64,000 bases of DNA, taken from positions 57,075 to 121,074 of the forward strand of contig JBBEBG010000001.1 in NCBI GenBank assembly GCA_040882465.1. The letters run 5' to 3'. The notes beneath the pieces are model-generated. The model saw nothing but the letters and a program-made list of their open reading frames with translations. It was not told the origin of the DNA and searched no databases. The translations under genes were made by a program, and so were the position numbers. The DNA is from Gemmatimonadota bacterium. GTDB taxonomy: Bacteria > Gemmatimonadota > Gemmatimonadetes > Longimicrobiales > Gaopeijiaceae. Below are positions 62,517-64,000 of the stretch, one piece after another (within the stretch, counting starts at the first letter, position 1; each line of letters begins with the position of its first letter).

Positions 62517-63190
62517 CAGAGGATGACCGCCAAAGCCACTCCGCCGAGCGCGCCGATCAAGAAGAAGAGGGCCCGCCGCCGCGGAAAGGACCAGGACCGA
62601 AGGAGGGCGCCGCCCGCGAGCGCTCCCGGAAGGAGGAGGAGGGCGACGGTATCCGGAGTTCCGAGAGGCCACCACGCGCCGCCGAGGCGCGTCGAGAGCG
62701 CCGTGCCCATCCCGATCCCGACCGCGGTCAATACCGCGCCCCTGGTCCCGTCGAGCGCGATACACGCCCAGTGCCGGAGGGAAAGCGCGCGATAGTCGCT
62801 TCGTCCCTCGTCCACCGGACGGGTGATCCTTCCGTTCGCCCGGCGCAGGAGCGATATGGATCCGCCACCGAGCAGGCCCCACACCGTCCCGAGCGCGGCC
62901 CCCGCGGCGAGGCCCGGCGACCCGCCGAGACTCACGGCCACCACGACCCCCGGAATCGCCGCCGGGCCGGGCTCCGGGAGTCGGGCGCCGCCCATGGGAA
63001 GGCCCCCAAGGTGAACGGCTTCCAGGACCCCACCCAGGAGGAGGCCCGTCTGAGGGTCGCCCAGGACCCACCCCGCGAGCGTTCCCGACACCAGGGGCCG
63101 CGAGATCATGATCTGTCCAACCGAGGTCGTGTCGAGAGCAGCCGCCACTCCGACGGCGACGAGAAGTAGCCAACTCGAGGGCTCAAGCAT
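62516..63190 (-). CDS. PTS mannose-family EIIC membrane component
   Basis: About 224 residues, with a likely start at ATG 63190 that overlaps the EIIB gene by 8 nt. It has six or more hydrophobic segments; VGQIMISRPLVSGTLAGWVLG, QTGLLLGGVLEAVHLGGLPM and AIPGVVVAVSL match EIIC sugar-pocket regions. It is short for EIIC (usually about 260 residues), with a truncated C-terminal part. With EIID it transports the sugar. Confidence 0.86.
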   Translation of the reverse strand: MLEPSSWLLLVAVGVAAALDTTSVGQIMISRPLVSGTLAGWVLGDPQTGLLLGGVLEAVHLGGLPMGGARLPEPGPAAIPGVVVAVSLGGSPGLAAGAALGTVWGLLGGGSISLLRRANGRITRPVDEGRSDYRALSLRHWACIALDGTRGAVLTAVGIGMGTALSTRLGGAWWPLGTPDTVALLLLPGALAGGALLRSWSFPRRRALFFLIGALGGVALAVIL

Positions 63191-63665
63191 CGAGGAGCCG
63201 GGCGGCGGAAGTCTTTGCCGAGGATGGGAGGTCCTGCGCGACGATGTCCACTCCTTCGGCGACAAGCGCGCGGATGCGCTCCTCGTCGGCATCGTCGAGG
63301 AAGAGGTAGGGAAGCCGCTCGCGCCGGCCCGGCCCGTGGTGGATCCCCCCGAGGTTCACGGTTTCCCCGGCGAGCGCGCCTCCACGAGCGAGGCGCGTCA
63401 TGTGATCCAGGTCGCGGGTGAGTAGGACGACTCTCTCGGCACCCCTTCGCCACTCCGCGAGCCGCCCGCGGGCCTCCTCCACGCCGACGAAGTCCGAGGT
63501 GGCCTCCTGCGGCGTCCCGAGCTGGTAGAGATCCTTTTCCCAACCGCTCGCGGCCAGGGCATCGTCCACCACGACATAGTGTGAAGGCCGGATTCTCTCC
63601 CCCCAACCGAGGGTGACCTGCCCGTGGATGAGCCGCTCGTCCACGCGAAAGAGAAGGATCGCCAC
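63183..63665 (-). CDS. PTS mannose-family EIIB
   Basis: This 160-residue domain has the phosphorylated His14 in FRVDERLIHGQVT. YVVVDDALAAS and NLGGIHHGPG follow, the latter a conserved signature. It receives phosphate from EIIA and gives it to the sugar. The gene overlaps EIIC by 8 nt and starts 14 nt after the EIIA stop. Confidence 0.92.
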   Translation of the reverse strand: MAILLFRVDERLIHGQVTLGWGERIRPSHYVVVDDALAASGWEKDLYQLGTPQEATSDFVGVEEARGRLAEWRRGAERVVLLTRDLDHMTRLARGGALAGETVNLGGIHHGPGRRERLPYLFLDDADEERIRALVAEGVDIVAQDLPSSAKTSAARLLDA

Positions 63666-63679
63666 CCGCCGTCTCTTCC

Positions 63680-64000
63680 TCAGGGCGTTTCCAGTTGGAA
63701 GGAGCGCACCGCCTCCCTCCCTCTCTCCAGGACGCGCTGGACAAGCGCATCAAGGGAAAGGTGGCGGTGGAAAACGAAGTCGAGGAGCATCGGAAGGTTC
63801 GTGCCATAAACGACCCGGCGCCCGTCGGGGTCTCGGCAGGCAAATCTGGCGGCGAGGGCACAGCTCCCGGTTTGGAGGTCGGTGAAGATGATGGCGGGAC
63901 CGGGCCCGGCCAGCTCATCCACGGTCCGGAGGAGCTCGTCTGGCCCCTTCGCCTCGTTGCTCACCGGAACGAGTGCGTCGGCCGGGGCTCCCGCGATCTT
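63680..64000 (-). CDS. PTS mannose-family EIIA, cut by the window edge
   Basis: The visible 106 residues are the C-terminal part of an EIIA-Man domain. GPAIIFTDLQTGSCALAAR matches the D-L-x-G-G-S/T-x-x-N/A region near the active site, and YGTNLPMLLDFVFHR matches the conserved G-x-N-L-P-M-L motif. The phosphorylated His should lie in the missing N-terminal part. It is the first visible gene of the PTS operon on the minus strand; its start is beyond 64000. Confidence 0.88.
   Translation of the reverse strand, partial: KIAGAPADALVPVSNEAKGPDELLRTVDELAGPGPAIIFTDLQTGSCALAARFACRDPDGRRVVYGTNLPMLLDFVFHRHLSLDALVQRVLERGREAVRSFQLETP

Overview
The window comes from a GC-rich Gram-negative bacterium. It has outer-membrane proteins, a Wza/Wzc-type polysaccharide export pair, lipid-carrier flippases and a PtsN. 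Several exported proteins have signal peptides ending near 'AAQ' or 'GQ', one has an NYPNPF-type (FlgD-like/T9SS-like) fold, and there is a large carboxypeptidase-regulatory-like outer-membrane receptor. These traits are common in Gemmatimonadota, my best guess for the phylum (inference, moderate confidence). No rRNA, tRNA, CRISPR array, transposase or phage gene was recognised.

Positions 1 to about 52,000 hold one large exopolysaccharide (EPS) region. From left to right: an HPr-kinase-like P-loop protein (259-1209); a Wza-like export protein (1773-2549, -); a REC-degenerate-GGDEF protein (3027-3998); a Wzz/BY-tyrosine-kinase fusion (4181-6637, -); an NtrC-type sigma-54 activator with its soluble histidine kinase (7024-9704); a priming sugar transferase (9957-10730); two glycosyltransferases (10736-13034, -); a low-Mr tyrosine phosphatase and an ATP-grasp protein (13100-14891); a palindromic repeat of about 165 bp (14889-15053); a five-gene operon of XrtA-type deacetylase, two GT2s, FemAB and DegT aminotransferase (20302 back to 15056); a GT4 pseudogene (20478-20806); three oxidoreductase/hydrolase genes; GT2 and GT4; an alkaline-phosphatase-superfamily protein; a flippase; a cupin; GT4 and VanZ; an outer-membrane receptor and lipoprotein; an epimerase; a lone REC protein; a MEDS-GAF-PAS-PAS-GGDEF-EAL protein; a GT4; and a six-gene operon running from 51733 back to 44755 (epimerase, FkbH, acyl carrier protein, hexapeptide acyltransferase, flippase, asparagine synthase).

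The most striking signal is regulatory. Eight sequences with strict GG-N10-GC spacing, most of them close to the sigma-54 consensus TGGCACG-N4-TTGCW, lie 49-243 bp upstream of EPS-region transcription units and point toward them. They sit at 82, 2640, 6880, 20387, 31419, 39697, 39868 and 51800. With the activator/kinase pair encoded inside the region, this suggests a sigma-54 EPS regulon that also includes c-di-GMP and receiver proteins. The FemAB, DUF3473-type deacetylase and PrsR-like activator are hallmark partners of exosortase (XrtA/PEP-CTERM) systems, yet no exosortase or PEP-CTERM protein is present here.

Positions 52,039-64,000 are mostly housekeeping: DusB, PtsN (with a good sigma-70-type promoter), a FlgD-like secreted protein, RecO, a membrane protein, a DUF151 nuclease, AhcY, MetK, and a mannose-family PTS operon (EIIA, EIIB, EIIC, EIID, HPr, EI) whose EIIA gene runs off the right edge.
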